Origin: Gammaproteobacteria bacterium
GTDB taxonomy: Bacteria; Pseudomonadota; Gammaproteobacteria; Diplorickettsiales; Diplorickettsiaceae
Assembly (NCBI GenBank): GCA_005877695.1
Contig: VBOA01000013.1
Span: forward strand, 1 to 59,594
Direction of reading: 5' to 3'
Length of the DNA: 59,594 nt
The notes under the pieces are model-generated. The model saw only the letters and a program-made list of their open reading frames with translations, searched no databases and had not been told where the DNA came from. Made by a program: the position numbers and the translations under genes. Shown here piece after piece: positions 16,492 through 26,701 of this stretch (position 1 is the first letter of the stretch; every line of letters begins with the position of its first letter).

Positions 16492-17253
16492 ATGAAAAAA
16501 ATAAAGCCCATCTCTATTCAAAACAAAACCGATCATGAATCGTTAACCTTACCCCTTTCTGTAGAGCAATTTAATTTATCAGGTGTTATTAATAGCTCTT
16601 TAGAAGCACAAGAAATTTCAAAATTAAACACTCACATTACTGAATGCGAGGTTAAGATAAAAGAATTAGAAACAGCCATAGTTACGCTGTTGGAATTAAA
16701 AAGCGCTTTAGCAGCCTGCGATCGAAACAAAAAAGATCCTATTACACCAGAAGATGTTGAAGCACAAATTAATTTTTTTAAGCGCGAAGTCCATATTTAT
16801 CAAACTAAAATACGCAGAATTGAAGATAAAATACAAGCCTTTCTCACTAAAAATGTTGTTAAATCTGAACGCTATACGAAGGAAATGCCGTATCTAAAAT
16901 TACAAAAAAAAGAATTGGAATTGGAAATTCAAAAACTAGAAATAGCGATTACCCGCATAAAAGAAACCACAGCAGTGCTTAAAACTATTCATAGTGTATT
17001 TGAGAATGTCATAAGAGAATTAGATGCAGATTTACAGATTCAATTATTAGAAAAAGATAAACAGAAATATATGATTAAATTGCAAGCAATAGAAACAAAA
17101 ATAACTGATTTGGAATCACAAGAAAATCAGAAAGTTTCTGTTGTTTCTATGCGAACTCAAACTAACTTACCTTTTTTTTCTGGAAGTCATGAAAGCCAAG
17201 TACTAAAAAAATTAGATTCTGAATTAAAATTTAACGGATTAAAATTAAGTTAA
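16492..17253 (+). CDS. Coiled-coil protein of unknown function
   Basis: The 253-residue protein starts at ATG 16492 behind AAAGGAAT, with its own strong promoter. Nearly the whole length from about residue 40 to 225 shows heptad-like patterns rich in Leu, Ile, Lys and Glu (for example LNTHITECEVKIKELETAIV and LQKKELELEIQKLEIAITRI). This suggests three or more long helices forming an intramolecular or oligomeric coiled coil. There is no signal peptide and no catalytic motif. Long coiled-coil proteins are common among Dot/Icm substrates, but that is only contextual. No family was recognised. Confidence 0.6.
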   Translation: MKKIKPISIQNKTDHESLTLPLSVEQFNLSGVINSSLEAQEISKLNTHITECEVKIKELETAIVTLLELKSALAACDRNKKDPITPEDVEAQINFFKREVHIYQTKIRRIEDKIQAFLTKNVVKSERYTKEMPYLKLQKKELELEIQKLEIAITRIKETTAVLKTIHSVFENVIRELDADLQIQLLEKDKQKYMIKLQAIETKITDLESQENQKVSVVSMRTQTNLPFFSGSHESQVLKKLDSELKFNGLKLS

Positions 17254-17427
17254 AAAGAATTAAATTAAAAAAACCAATTGGTTCAAGTTTTTCTGCATTG
17301 TTAAATGTTTTCACCCGATAAAGTTTTTCAGATGAGTGAGACAGCTAATCAATAGCAAATAATAGAAGAAAAAACTTATAAAAATAGAATTTTTTAATGT
17401 TGCAAGTATTATTTGAATTAAGAAATT

Positions 17428-20043
17428 GTGAGTGATGTTATGATCCCACCTAAAAAAAATCCGATTCTATTTCCGGAAGATTCTCTTAAAGTGCTTAATA
17501 ACTTTAGTGATTTTGTCAATAAAATGCCGATTTCGGTTAGTGAATCGGCACAATTTAAAAAAGACGCCATTAAAGTGATAGAATCGCTAAAATTTATTAA
17601 GATCAACTTAGAATTTATTGGCTATGCTGTTGAAAATAAAACTGATCGCTCGCTTTATACCTACACAACCGATAGGGCAAAAGGTCTTATTCGCGATTTT
17701 AACGGTACTGGCCTGCATTTAAATGCTTACCATAATAAAAAGGATGTACAGATTGCATTTGAAACTTTAATTCGACAATTTGAAAATGCTATTTTAGCGA
17801 TGCAGGCTGTTAATAAATTAGAAATGTTTGCACGTCAATTACAGTATGATAGAAATACCGGTTGTATTGAAGCTCGGGTATCAAAAGCCCTTTTATTTGC
17901 AGCAACGAGTCTGAGTAGCCCAGCGCATCCGTTAGATCAGCTTATGGCGCAATGTCAGTTTATGCCAAATGACGACACAATGACTTTGCTTAACAAAACC
18001 AAAGTTTTCTTTAAACCTTATATTGGACAAGCCTGTATCTGGAAAAACAAGGACTATCTTATCGATATAAATTTAATTAAACAGTATTTAATTGAAGTTT
18101 TTGATGTTGAATTTTTTAGTGAAGAAGTTGAGCACTTAAAAAACTTATTGGATAATTTTACACTCGCTAAAAAAATAAAGTGGTTAAGGTCTCCATTACC
18201 GATACGCTCTTTTGAAATAGGTATCTTTTTATTAGAAGAAATCGATAAAATTAATAAAATAAAAAACTTTACCTTTAAACAAAAGCTTATTTTTTTTGGA
18301 AAAACTTATGGTGTTTATTTTGAGAATTTTGTTGATTCTTATCTAGTGCCCTTAGGTTTAAGTCTTACAACGCTACTAGGATTAGGCGTAATTACGCTAG
18401 GATTGATATTTCAACCTTGTGTAGTGTTAGGATTAACCACGGTTTTTTTTCTAGCGTTTGTTGTCGCTTTAACTCGATGCGGTCCGGAGTTAACAAAGTT
18501 TCAAGTTCTAATTGGGTGTTTAGCGCTTTTCACTTGTCCCTTATCCATGCCCACTTTTTTATTTATCATAATAATAAGCGCTCTACTCAATATTATTGTG
18601 GTGAATGTTGCTTGTTTATCCAAAAAACCCGTACAATTATTCGTTTCTAATCAAAACTTATTATTAGCTCAATGTATTGATGATTATTTTGAAGGGAAGA
18701 TTGATCTCCCCTCTGCAAGCGCTACCCAATTACTCAAGCAGTATTTACTAAAGAAATCTGAATTAACTGAAAAAGAAGCGGATTTTTTGAAGGCGATAGA
18801 GATTGGAGAAAATATTTCTTATACCCCATTGAGCAATGTTGAAATTTGGCAACAAGGCGTACAATCTTGGCAACATTATCGTTTTTTACGAAAAAATAAT
18901 GACACAGAGACTCAATGGGTATTAAACAAATTACTTCTCAATAATCGCTTATTTCAAGGATCGACGAGTTCTTTTGATGGGCATTTGATCCAAAAACAAA
19001 GAATAGAAAATTATTTTAATGCTGCTTTTGAAGAAATGGCAGAGACTGTTCTTAACAACCAAGCCTTAGCTAAGACGATTAAACCTAAAGATTGGTCATT
19101 GTTTGTTAAGCAATTAACCGATGTAAATTATCGAGCAGAACAACTGCGTAAAACCATTGCCACGCCAACCCATAAATTTGTTCATCTCACCAAACAAATA
19201 ATACCTTATATTAAAGATATCCGGAAAAAAAACCAAAAAAATTATACCCACACTAAAAAAACCTCAACGACTTTGCTATCTTCACGACTAAATACGCCTC
19301 TTTTTGGCACACATCATCGTAACGCGTTACATTTGGTTGGTTTTTTATTTGATCAAAAAAAATGTAAAGTAAAGGCAAGATTTTTGCAAGATTCTGGAAC
19401 CTATCAACATGGTTGGTTAGGCAGTGAGTCCGAAGTTAAAAATTATCAAACTTGGATAAACAATCGTATTGTCACAGATGAAAATTTATTTAGCTTGAAG
19501 GTCCAAGGAGCGAATCAAACCAATGAAGTATTAGCGCAACTGAATAAAGAAGGCCTTACGGCCATTGTTATAGGACAAGATACACCGGAAGCACGACACT
19601 TAGCGATTTCACGTCAAACCGAAATTAAAGATAAATTCTCTATGTGGCTACCGATCATTTTTTATGATGCTTCACGGCGTTCTATAAAGCTTTATGATTA
19701 CCAAGACATACTTGCTGATAAATTGTTGCAGCGAAAAAAACAAAATTTAATAAACCTTCACCAAGCTTTTTTAAAAAAAAAATGGAAACTCAGTTTTTTT
19801 TGTAAAGATGATATTTCAGATAAGCCCGTTCCTGAAATAGCGGTATATTTAAATAGTAAAATACAGCAATTAGAAAATTCAGATAAAGCTTATGATTTTT
19901 ATAACTGGGCTCTAGTCGAACAAGAAATAAGGGAAAGATTAAATCAAAAATGTAAGCAAAATAAATTCTTTAGAATTTTAAAAGGGCGTACGCAGGATAC
20001 GTTAGACTTTTATCAAAACTGTTTAACAGCACTTACCGTTTAA
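17428..20043 (+). CDS. Large unrecognised protein with a central membrane region
   Basis: The protein has 871 residues from GTG 17428, or 867 from ATG 17440; neither has a strong ribosome site. The N-terminal 290 residues are helical and soluble. Residues about 300-400 hold a cluster of three to four hydrophobic segments (for example LGLSLTTLLGLGVITLGLIF and FTCPLSMPTFLFIIIISALL). The remaining 470 residues are soluble and basic. No known domain was recognised. The layout of a large protein with a mid-chain membrane hairpin and no signal peptide fits a secreted effector that inserts into host membranes, but this is inference from size and context. It is convergent with the SUF operon, 7 bases apart. 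Confidence 0.6.
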   Translation: MSDVMIPPKKNPILFPEDSLKVLNNFSDFVNKMPISVSESAQFKKDAIKVIESLKFIKINLEFIGYAVENKTDRSLYTYTTDRAKGLIRDFNGTGLHLNAYHNKKDVQIAFETLIRQFENAILAMQAVNKLEMFARQLQYDRNTGCIEARVSKALLFAATSLSSPAHPLDQLMAQCQFMPNDDTMTLLNKTKVFFKPYIGQACIWKNKDYLIDINLIKQYLIEVFDVEFFSEEVEHLKNLLDNFTLAKKIKWLRSPLPIRSFEIGIFLLEEIDKINKIKNFTFKQKLIFFGKTYGVYFENFVDSYLVPLGLSLTTLLGLGVITLGLIFQPCVVLGLTTVFFLAFVVALTRCGPELTKFQVLIGCLALFTCPLSMPTFLFIIIISALLNIIVVNVACLSKKPVQLFVSNQNLLLAQCIDDYFEGKIDLPSASATQLLKQYLLKKSELTEKEADFLKAIEIGENISYTPLSNVEIWQQGVQSWQHYRFLRKNNDTETQWVLNKLLLNNRLFQGSTSSFDGHLIQKQRIENYFNAAFEEMAETVLNNQALAKTIKPKDWSLFVKQLTDVNYRAEQLRKTIATPTHKFVHLTKQIIPYIKDIRKKNQKNYTHTKKTSTTLLSSRLNTPLFGTHHRNALHLVGFLFDQKKCKVKARFLQDSGTYQHGWLGSESEVKNYQTWINNRIVTDENLFSLKVQGANQTNEVLAQLNKEGLTAIVIGQDTPEARHLAISRQTEIKDKFSMWLPIIFYDASRRSIKLYDYQDILADKLLQRKKQNLINLHQAFLKKKWKLSFFCKDDISDKPVPEIAVYLNSKIQQLENSDKAYDFYNWALVEQEIRERLNQKCKQNKFFRILKGRTQDTLDFYQNCLTALTV

Positions 20044-20050
20044 GCATGAT

Positions 20051-20365
20051 TTATGCATCGATTTCTACTTGCACTTTGCCATCAAGCAAGCGAGCTGGGA
20101 AGGTTTTTACGCCAATAAAAGCGGGCGGGCGAGTGGCAGCGCCGGTTTTAATACAAAAACCGGCTCCATGCCAGGGACAAATAATTTCTTCTCCTTCTAT
20201 CTCGCCGCCTTCAAGTGATTGATCTTCATGTGTGCAGAGATTTTTTATTGCATAAAATTTACCGTTTAGATTGAAAACCAATAGCGATAAACCATTCCAA
20301 TCAAATACTTGATAGCTTCCGACCGGAAAACTGCCTAGATCGCTAACATCAACCCAATTTGACAT
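20051..20365 (-). CDS. Rieske-type [2Fe-2S] ferredoxin
   Basis: The 104-residue protein is a single Rieske domain with both cluster-binding boxes: C44-T-H46 in LCTHEDQSLEGG and C63-P-W-H66 in ICPWHGAGFC. This is the NirD/dioxygenase-ferredoxin style small electron carrier, cytosolic without a signal peptide. It is the last gene of the SUF cluster, 45 bases after sufT, on the same strand. The position suggests a link to iron-sulphur assembly or simply that it is a client protein; its electron partner is unknown. Confidence 0.9.
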   Translation of the reverse strand: MSNWVDVSDLGSFPVGSYQVFDWNGLSLLVFNLNGKFYAIKNLCTHEDQSLEGGEIEGEEIICPWHGAGFCIKTGAATRPPAFIGVKTFPARLLDGKVQVEIDA

Positions 20366-20410
20366 TTTTTCTCTCCGTTAGGATAGACTCTTTTGTAGCA
20401 AAAAAAATTT

Positions 20411-20755
20411 TTATAGCATACCTAATTGTAATTTGGCAGCTTCAGACATATTTTCGCTGGTCCAAGGCGGATCCCACACTAATTCCACTGAGGCTTCACT
20501 AACACCCTCAACATTATTGACCACATTTTCCACCATACTCGGAAAGGTTTGCGCAACTGGACAGCCGGGTGTGGTTAAGGTCATTTCAATTTTTACTTTG
20601 GCTTGTGGGTCAATAAAAATATTATAAATAAGACCCAAATCATAAATATTGACTGGAATCTCCGGATCATAGATTCCTTTAAGTGCTTCAATAATAGCAG
20701 TTTTTAAAGCGACTAAGCTGTCTTCGGTCAATGGATAGGGAGTTGAAATATTCAT
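20411..20755 (-). CDS. sufT: SUF-associated DUF59/MIP18 protein SufT
   Basis: Proteins of this family help mature iron-sulphur proteins. The 114-residue form starts at the ATG at 20755 (MNISTPYPLTEDSLVALKTA). A longer frame from 20788 overlaps sufU and adds an unlikely leader. The family core is EALKGIYDPEIPVNIYDLGL, then KVKIEMTLTTPGCPVAQTFP with its conserved Cys, and VELVWDPPWTSENMSEAAK. It sits between sufU and the Rieske gene in the suf operon, which is the typical place for SufT. Confidence 0.92.
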   Translation of the reverse strand: MNISTPYPLTEDSLVALKTAIIEALKGIYDPEIPVNIYDLGLIYNIFIDPQAKVKIEMTLTTPGCPVAQTFPSMVENVVNNVEGVSEASVELVWDPPWTSENMSEAAKLQLGML

Positions 20756-20766
20756 AGCTATTAATA

Positions 20767-21225
20767 TTAATCTTCTGTAGAAACCCATTCAGTGGTTTGT
20801 TTCAAGGCAGCTTGTAAAGTATGCCAGGCTAGAGTCGCACATTTTACCCGAGCGGGATAGGCTTTAACTCCAGCAAATACTGCTAATTTTTCAAGATCAG
20901 GGAGTTGTTGAAGGGTTGTGGTGTCATGGGTTAATAATTGGTGAAAATTGTTAAATAAGTTTTCAGCTTCATTAATCATTTTACCTGATAGTATCTCAGA
21001 CATTAACGAAGCCGATGCCATAGAAATAGCGCAGCCAGAACCTTGAAAACTGACCAATGAAATTTTATCCTGTTCTAGTTTCAGATAGAGCGTTAACCGA
21101 TCCCCGCAGAATTGATTAAAACCATTGGCGATACGATTTGCTTCTGGCATCGCGCAATGATGACGCGGATTGCGTCCATGGTCGAGGATCATTTCTTGAT
21201 AAAGTTCGCGTAAATCTGACATCAT
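20767..21225 (-). CDS. sufU: Iron-sulphur assembly scaffold / sulphur-transfer protein SufU
   Basis: SufU accepts sulphur from SufS. The 152-residue protein has the SufU/IscU fold with three conserved Cys: C40 followed by D42 (FCGDRLTLY), C65 in GSGCAISMASASLM and C129 in VKCATLAWHTLQAAL. The start at 21225 (MMSDLRELYQ) is two bases after the sufS stop; a second ATG immediately follows. SufE and SufA genes are absent from this operon, so SufU probably fills the sulphur-relay role. Length is normal. Confidence 0.93.
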   Translation of the reverse strand: MMSDLRELYQEMILDHGRNPRHHCAMPEANRIANGFNQFCGDRLTLYLKLEQDKISLVSFQGSGCAISMASASLMSEILSGKMINEAENLFNNFHQLLTHDTTTLQQLPDLEKLAVFAGVKAYPARVKCATLAWHTLQAALKQTTEWVSTED

Positions 21226-21227
21226 TT

Positions 21228-22475
21228 TTATCTAAACAATTGTTTTAAAGCCTGTAAACCGTTTATTAAGGCATCAATATCTTCTTTATTATTATAAAAC
21301 GCTAATGAAGCACGTACGGTAGAGTCTACATTGAAACGCTGCATTAATGGCATCGTGCAATGTTGGCCAGCGCGTACCGCCACACCGGCTTCAGTATTCA
21401 ATACGTCACTAATATCATGTCCGTGAATGCGCATTCCACGTGAGTCGTTGACAGTAAAATTTAGAATCGCGGTTTTTTCTTTGGCGGTACCGATTAAGTT
21501 TAAACCTTGAATGCTTTGTAGGTTTTTGTTGGCATAGTTAAGTAATTGCTGTTCATGTTGTTTTATTTCGTCAAAATTAAATTGATTAAGATAATCAATG
21601 GCGGCGCCTAAACCAATCGCGCCGGCAATATGAGGTGTACCGGCTTCAAATTTATAGGGGGGCTCACGATAATGACTTCTCTCTAGATGCACTTCCGTGA
21701 TCATACTACCGCCGCCTTGATAAGGTGGCAGAGTTGCTAATAATTCCTGTTTTCCATATAAAACCCCAATACCCGTCGGCGCAAATAATTTGTGACCAGA
21801 AAATACATAAAAGTCGCAATCGAGCGCTTGTACATCCACTTTTTGATGAGCGACGGCTTGCGCACCATCGATCAATACCTTGGTTTTAGGACTATTCGCA
21901 TGTGCATTATCAATAATTTGTTTAATCGGATTAATGGTTCCGAGCGTATTAGAAATATGGCAAATCGCAACGAGTTTAGTTTTTGGGTTGAGTAAACGGT
22001 AATATTCTTCCAGTAATAACTCACCCGCCTCATTAATGGGGATAATTCTCAATTTGGCGTCGGTTTGTGAACATAAAATTTGCCAAGGTACGATGTTGGC
22101 ATGATGTTCCATGTGCGAAATAATAATTTCATCACCGGCTTTGATCTGACTTAAACCGTAGGTTTGCGCAACTAAATTAATGGCCTCGGTGGTGCCACGT
22201 ACAAAAATGATTTCTGCAAACGATTTTGCGTGAATAAATTGTTGAATTTTTTCGCGACTTAATTCAAATTCTTCAGTGGCTAATTCACTTAAAGTATGGA
22301 TACCGCGATGCACATTACTGTTTTCATAACGATAATAATGGTCTAAACGTTCGATAACCGAATAAGGTTTTTGGGTACTTGCTGCATTATCGAGATAAAC
22401 TAAAGGCTTACCTTTTATTTTTTGTTGTAAAATAGGAAAGTCCGCTCTTATTTTTTTTACATCAAAAATTTTCAT
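21228..22475 (-). CDS. sufS: Cysteine desulfurase SufS
   Basis: This PLP enzyme extracts sulphur from cysteine for the SUF system. It has 415 residues, full length. The PLP-binding Lys (about K229) lies in FSGHKLFAPTGIGVLYG. The catalytic Cys (about C373) is in VRAGQHCTMPLM, the group II SufS arrangement. The N-terminal YLDNAASTQKP and the MEHHANIVPWQ region are also typical. It overlaps the end of sufD by 14 bases and precedes sufU, so translational coupling is likely. Confidence 0.97.
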   Translation of the reverse strand: MKIFDVKKIRADFPILQQKIKGKPLVYLDNAASTQKPYSVIERLDHYYRYENSNVHRGIHTLSELATEEFELSREKIQQFIHAKSFAEIIFVRGTTEAINLVAQTYGLSQIKAGDEIIISHMEHHANIVPWQILCSQTDAKLRIIPINEAGELLLEEYYRLLNPKTKLVAICHISNTLGTINPIKQIIDNAHANSPKTKVLIDGAQAVAHQKVDVQALDCDFYVFSGHKLFAPTGIGVLYGKQELLATLPPYQGGGSMITEVHLERSHYREPPYKFEAGTPHIAGAIGLGAAIDYLNQFNFDEIKQHEQQLLNYANKNLQSIQGLNLIGTAKEKTAILNFTVNDSRGMRIHGHDISDVLNTEAGVAVRAGQHCTMPLMQRFNVDSTVRASLAFYNNKEDIDALINGLQALKQLFR

Positions 22476-23790
22476 GAGTTTTTTTAATTAAAATGGGTAA
22501 AGCCACATCATTAAATAACGGCATTTGTTCGATAATATCTTGAATAAAGGCTTTAACAAGTAGATCAGTCGCTGCGGCTACCGTTAATCCACGCGTGCGT
22601 AGATAAAATAAAGCCTCATTATCAAGTTGGCCGATACTTGCGCCATGTGTACATTGGATATCATCGGTAAATATTTCTAGCTGTGGTTTACTATTGACTT
22701 CAGCAAGCGGTGATAATAATAAATTTTTATTGAGTTGCTGTGCTTTAGATTTAATCGCTTGCTCACGCACGATAACTTTGCCATTAAAGGTAGCGCGTGC
22801 TCGATCATCAATAATACCTTTGTAAAATTCTTCACTACGCGTATGCGGACTGACATGATCGATCTGTGTGCAGTGATCGACTTGTTGCTGACCCGAGGCA
22901 TAATAGAGACCTTTTAATTGACAATAAGCATCGGATGCCAATAGTTTAACCGAAACATCACTGCGAATTAAGGCGCCGTTTAAAGCTAAAGAATAAGCAG
23001 AAAATTGACTATTTTTTTGTTGTGTAACGCAAAGCTTACCAACATGTTGGGCTAATTTACTCTCGTTGATGCGTTTATAATGTTGGATATGGCTATGGCC
23101 CGCTAAACGACATTCAGTCACTGTATTAGTAAAATAATCCGCATTATTTTCGGCGCTCATATCGATGTATTTTTCAATAATCGTTGCTTTGCTATTTTCT
23201 TCAGCAATAACAATAGTCCGCAATGGAATAAAACGTCGAGAGGTTTCATCGGTATTGATAAACAGAATTTCTATCGGTGTGTGCAAATGCGTATTAGCAG
23301 CTAAATAAATATAAGCACCTTCTTGCATAAAAGCAGTATTTAAGTGCGTAAAACTATTTTCATCTATCGTTTCATCGGGTTTCCAGGTCGCATTGAATTG
23401 ATCAGAATAATGCTCCAGCATCGTGGCTAAATTCGTTATCTTGCAACCTGCCAATAGTGCCATGTTTGATAAGTGTGCGGAAAAACAACCATTGACGAAT
23501 ACTAATCGATAATCACTACGCAATGGATCCAAGTGGGTTGAGGAGAGAGTGTTATCTGGTATAGAAATATTTAAAGCATAAGGCGTTTGCGACAAGGTTG
23601 TTAAAGAGCTGTATTTCCAATCGGCTTGTTTTTTATTTGGAAAGCCGTGCGCAGAGAATTGCTTTAAGGCCTCCAATCGTAATGGGCTTAAAAAATTTTG
23701 ACCAATAAGTTGTTTTTCAACACGTTGATATTCCTGGCAATAATGTGTTGTTATGGCGTTAATGTCACTCTTTATTTTGTTTTTTAACAT
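22462..23790 (-). CDS. sufD: FeS assembly complex protein SufD
   Basis: SufD pairs with SufB on the SufC dimer to form the SufBCD scaffold. The 442-residue protein has a divergent helical N-terminus and the conserved right-handed beta-helix C-terminal part: [15 protein letters not shown] [59 protein letters not shown] and the His of [20 protein letters not shown]. It overlaps sufC by 7 bases and sufS by 14 bases in the operon. Confidence 0.95.
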   Translation of the reverse strand: MLKNKIKSDINAITTHYCQEYQRVEKQLIGQNFLSPLRLEALKQFSAHGFPNKKQADWKYSSLTTLSQTPYALNISIPDNTLSSTHLDPLRSDYRLVFVNGCFSAHLSNMALLAGCKITNLATMLEHYSDQFNATWKPDETIDENSFTHLNTAFMQEGAYIYLAANTHLHTPIEILFINTDETSRRFIPLRTIVIAEENSKATIIEKYIDMSAENNADYFTNTVTECRLAGHSHIQHYKRINESKLAQHVGKLCVTQQKNSQFSAYSLALNGALIRSDVSVKLLASDAYCQLKGLYYASGQQQVDHCTQIDHVSPHTRSEEFYKGIIDDRARATFNGKVIVREQAIKSKAQQLNKNLLLSPLAEVNSKPQLEIFTDDIQCTHGASIGQLDNEALFYLRTRGLTVAAATDLLVKAFIQDIIEQMPLFNDVALPILIKKTHENF

Positions 23791-24548
23791 GTTTGACCTG
23801 AGGATTCTTCTTGTAAAATAGTGCTATAACCTTCTTTTTCTAAGGTTTCCGCCAAAGAAAAATTACCAGAACGAATAATTTTTCCACCTGCTAATATATG
23901 GACATAGTCGGGTTTAATATAATCGAGTAAACGTTGATAATGAGTAATCAGCACCATAGCGCGCTGCGGTGAGCGTAGATTATTCACACCTTCAGCGACC
24001 AGTTTTAAAGCATCGATATCTAAACCGGAATCTGTTTCATCTAAGAGTGCTAATTTAGGTTCTAAAAGTGCCATTTGTAAAATTTCATTACGTTTTTTCT
24101 CGCCACCTGAAAAACCAGTGTTGACTGATCGATACAAAAAGTCTTGATCCATTTCCACTAGCTTTAGTTTTTCTTTAATGAGCTTTAAAAAATCCATAGC
24201 GTCGAGCTCGGTTTCGCCACGGGCTTTGCGGATAGCATTTAACGAAGCTTTCAGTAAATAGACATTACTGACACCGGGAATTTCGACGGGATATTGAAAC
24301 GCTAAAAATACGCCGGCGCGCGCGCGTAATTCAGGTGTTAACGGGGTTAAATCTTCGCCTAGATAGTTGATTTTACCTTCGGTGAGTGTGTAGTTGCCGC
24401 GTCCTGCCAAAACATTGGCTAAGGTACTTTTCCCCGAACCATTAGGACCCATAATCGCATGTATTTCACCGGGTTTTATATGAAGATTAATTCCCCGTAA
24501 TATTTTTTTGTTATCGACTCCTACGTGTAAATTCTTAATAGTTAACAT
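23784..24548 (-). CDS. sufC: FeS assembly ATPase SufC
   Basis: This ABC-type ATPase drives the SufBCD scaffold. It has 254 residues. Motifs are Walker [10 protein letters not shown] (35-43), Q-loop [14 protein letters not shown] signature [15 protein letters not shown], Walker [13 protein letters not shown] and the H-loop ITHYQRL. It is cytosolic and has no membrane domain. The ribosome site upstream is weak. A 143-base palindromic element separates it from sufB, so the upstream half of the operon may be transcriptionally or structurally insulated from this part. Confidence 0.98.
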   Translation of the reverse strand: MLTIKNLHVGVDNKKILRGINLHIKPGEIHAIMGPNGSGKSTLANVLAGRGNYTLTEGKINYLGEDLTPLTPELRARAGVFLAFQYPVEIPGVSNVYLLKASLNAIRKARGETELDAMDFLKLIKEKLKLVEMDQDFLYRSVNTGFSGGEKKRNEILQMALLEPKLALLDETDSGLDIDALKLVAEGVNNLRSPQRAMVLITHYQRLLDYIKPDYVHILAGGKIIRSGNFSLAETLEKEGYSTILQEESSGQTC

Positions 24549-24582
24549 ATTTTTCTTCGGTTTATCTTTAAATAATTAAGTA

Positions 24583-24725
24583 GAGAATGCTTTCAATGGT
24601 GCTAGGCTGAGACAAAAAAAACCGTTTTTTGAGTATCGTAACGAAGCATACACGTAGTATGTGAGTAACGAAACACAGAAAAACAGCTTTTTTTGACCAG
24701 CATCGTGTCATCGAAGCTATTCTCT
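24583..24725. repeat. MITE-like long palindrome between sufB and sufC
   Basis: About 143 bases form a near-complete imperfect inverted repeat centred near 24654 (CATAC-ACGTA-GTATG). The outer ends match exactly (AGAGAAT and ATTCTCT). Inside them lie GCTTTCAATG/ATCGAAGC arms, then A-run/T-run blocks (CAAAAAAAACCG and CAGCTTTTTTTG). The right end reaches the sufB stop codon. No open frame is inside. It looks like a non-coding palindromic insertion of a genome repeat family. Confidence 0.65.
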
Positions 24726-26164
24726 TAGCCTATACATCCTTCCAAACTTAACCCCAGTAATTTTTGCGCTTCGACAGCAAATTCCATGGGTAATTCTTTA
24801 AATACTGCTTTGCAAAAACCATTCACAATCAATGAAAGCGCTTCTTCGCGATCTAGACCGCGTTGTAAACAATAAAAAAGTTGATCTTCACTAATTTTAG
24901 AAGCAGAGGCTTCATGTTCAAGCTGTGCAGTTTTATTTTTAACTTCAATACTAGGGAAAGTATGTGCTTTACAGTCGCCACCAATCAATAGTGAATCACA
25001 TTGCGTATAATTGCGCGCATTCTCTGCTGTTTCTGCAATCTTGACTAAACCACGATAACTGTTTTGACCGTGGCCAGCACTAATTCCTTTCGATAAGATC
25101 GTACTTTTGGTATTTTTACCAATATGGATCATCTTGGTTCCGGTATCAGCTTGCTGTTTATGGTTGGTTAGCGCAACCGAATAAAATTCACCTACAGAAG
25201 CATCGCCTTGTAGAATAACACTTGGATATTTCCAAGTAATCGCTGAACCGGTTTCGACTTGAGTCCAAGAAATCTTTGAGCTAACACCACGACAATGACC
25301 GCGTTTAGTCACAAAATTGTAAATTCCCCCTTTGCCGTCTTTATCGCCCGGATACCAATTTTGCACTGTCGAATATTTAATTTGTGCATGATCTAAAGCG
25401 ATGAGCTCGACCACCGCGGCATGTAATTGATTTTCATCTCGTTGTGGCGCAGTACATCCTTCTAAATAACTTACATAACTTCCTTCATCCGCAATAATTA
25501 AGGTTCGTTCAAACTGACCGGTATTGGCGGCATTAATCCGAAAATAGGTGGACAGTTCCATGGGACAACGTGTCCCAGGGGGGATGTAGCAAAAGGAGCC
25601 ATCGGTAAACACCGCTGTATTTAAACAAGCATAAAAATTATCGGTATAGGGAACGACAGTGCCTAAATATTTTTTGACAAGTTCTGGATATTCTTGGACG
25701 GCTTCGGAAAAGGAACAAAATAAGATCCCCATTCCGCGCAATTTTTCTTTAAAAGTGGTGGCGACAGAAATGCTGTCAAAAACGGCATCGACGGCAACAT
25801 TGGATAAACGTTCCTGTTCTTGTAGTGAAATTCCCAGTTTATTATAGACACGCAATAACTCTGGATCGACTTCGTCTAAGCTATTCAACTGTTTTTTTAC
25901 TTTAGGCGCCGAATAATAGCTAATCGCTTGATAATCAATAGCGGGATAGTGCATATACTCCGCCCAGTGTGGCTCAGTTAACGTTAACCAATGGCGATAC
26001 GCTTTTAAGCGCCAAGTCAGTAAAAATTCAGGCTCATTTTTTTTAGCCGAAATATGGTGGATGACTTCTTCATTCAATCCGCAGGGTAAGGTGTCTGCAT
26101 CGATAGCACTGACAAAGCCATGTTGATAGTCTTGTTGTAATAGTTTGTTTAAAGCCTGGGTCAT
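24725..26164 (-). CDS. sufB: FeS assembly scaffold protein SufB
   Basis: SufB is the main site of cluster assembly in SufBCD. The 479-residue length is normal. Landmarks are [70 protein letters not shown], and the C-terminal block [38 protein letters not shown] and [17 protein letters not shown]. The conserved Cys near the end ([11 protein letters not shown]) is present. It overlaps the regulator gene by 4 bases (ATGA). Downstream is the palindromic element and sufC. Confidence 0.98.
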   Translation of the reverse strand: MTQALNKLLQQDYQHGFVSAIDADTLPCGLNEEVIHHISAKKNEPEFLLTWRLKAYRHWLTLTEPHWAEYMHYPAIDYQAISYYSAPKVKKQLNSLDEVDPELLRVYNKLGISLQEQERLSNVAVDAVFDSISVATTFKEKLRGMGILFCSFSEAVQEYPELVKKYLGTVVPYTDNFYACLNTAVFTDGSFCYIPPGTRCPMELSTYFRINAANTGQFERTLIIADEGSYVSYLEGCTAPQRDENQLHAAVVELIALDHAQIKYSTVQNWYPGDKDGKGGIYNFVTKRGHCRGVSSKISWTQVETGSAITWKYPSVILQGDASVGEFYSVALTNHKQQADTGTKMIHIGKNTKSTILSKGISAGHGQNSYRGLVKIAETAENARNYTQCDSLLIGGDCKAHTFPSIEVKNKTAQLEHEASASKISEDQLFYCLQRGLDREEALSLIVNGFCKAVFKELPMEFAVEAQKLLGLSLEGCIG

Positions 26165-26625
26165 GGATGGTTCTCTGACAGTAAATGAAGAGGATTTTCT
26201 TGGGTTTCTAATGGGCTTAGTTTATGAGGTTGGCTGATATCAGCTAAACTAATGTGCATTAAGGTCATTTGAATAAAGGCGCTAATCCTACGCCAGTTAT
26301 CCCGGATCGTACACTGTTTTTCTAAGTTACAATGGAGTGTGGCATGACTACATTCGGTGAGTGCTATTGGGCCTTCGAGTGTTTGAATCACCATTCCCAG
26401 TGAAATATCGGTGGCTGGATAAGCCAGTTGATAGCCGCCTTTAATACCCCGATTCGCCTGTAATAGACCTTCATGGCTTAAGCGTTTCAGCAGCTTGCTG
26501 GTCGTCGGCAAAGAAATGCCCGTCTGTTCGGCAATGTTTTTGGCATTAATAGCCAGTCCCCGGTGTTGGGATAAGTAGGCCATGATAACCACGGCATAAT
26601 CGGTAAGTTTACTGAGCCTTAACAT
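26161..26625 (-). CDS. Rrf2-family iron-sulphur regulator of the suf operon
   Basis: The 154-residue transcription factor is related to IscR/SufR. A winged-helix N-terminal half ([39 protein letters not shown]) contains the recognition helix, followed by the wing GIKGGYQLA. Three Cys (C92, C99, C105) are spaced as in the cluster-binding loop of Rrf2 regulators. It heads the suf operon and overlaps sufB by 4 bases, so it probably autoregulates the operon in response to Fe-S status. A 15-base dyad 37 bases upstream is the likely operator. Confidence 0.92.
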   Translation of the reverse strand: MLRLSKLTDYAVVIMAYLSQHRGLAINAKNIAEQTGISLPTTSKLLKRLSHEGLLQANRGIKGGYQLAYPATDISLGMVIQTLEGPIALTECSHATLHCNLEKQCTIRDNWRRISAFIQMTLMHISLADISQPHKLSPLETQENPLHLLSENHP

Positions 26626-26643
26626 AAAAAGCAGTCAATTTTT

Positions 26644-26679
26644 ATTCTAACCACATAAATGGGACCATTTTAGTCCTAT
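26644..26679 (-). promoter_or_regulatory. suf operon promoter with probable Rrf2 operator
   Basis: The palindrome GGACCATTTTAGTCC (26662-26676) has 4-bp arms around a 7-base centre, with flanking AT/AT matches, as expected for an Rrf2-type dimer site. On the minus strand it is followed by TTAGAAT, whose TAGAAT (26644-26649) would be a -10 box about 20 bases from the start codon. The dyad covers the -35 region, consistent with repression by the regulator. The assignment is inference from position and symmetry. Confidence 0.6.
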
Positions 26680-26701
26680 TCATATCTAAAAACAAGCCTC
26701 A

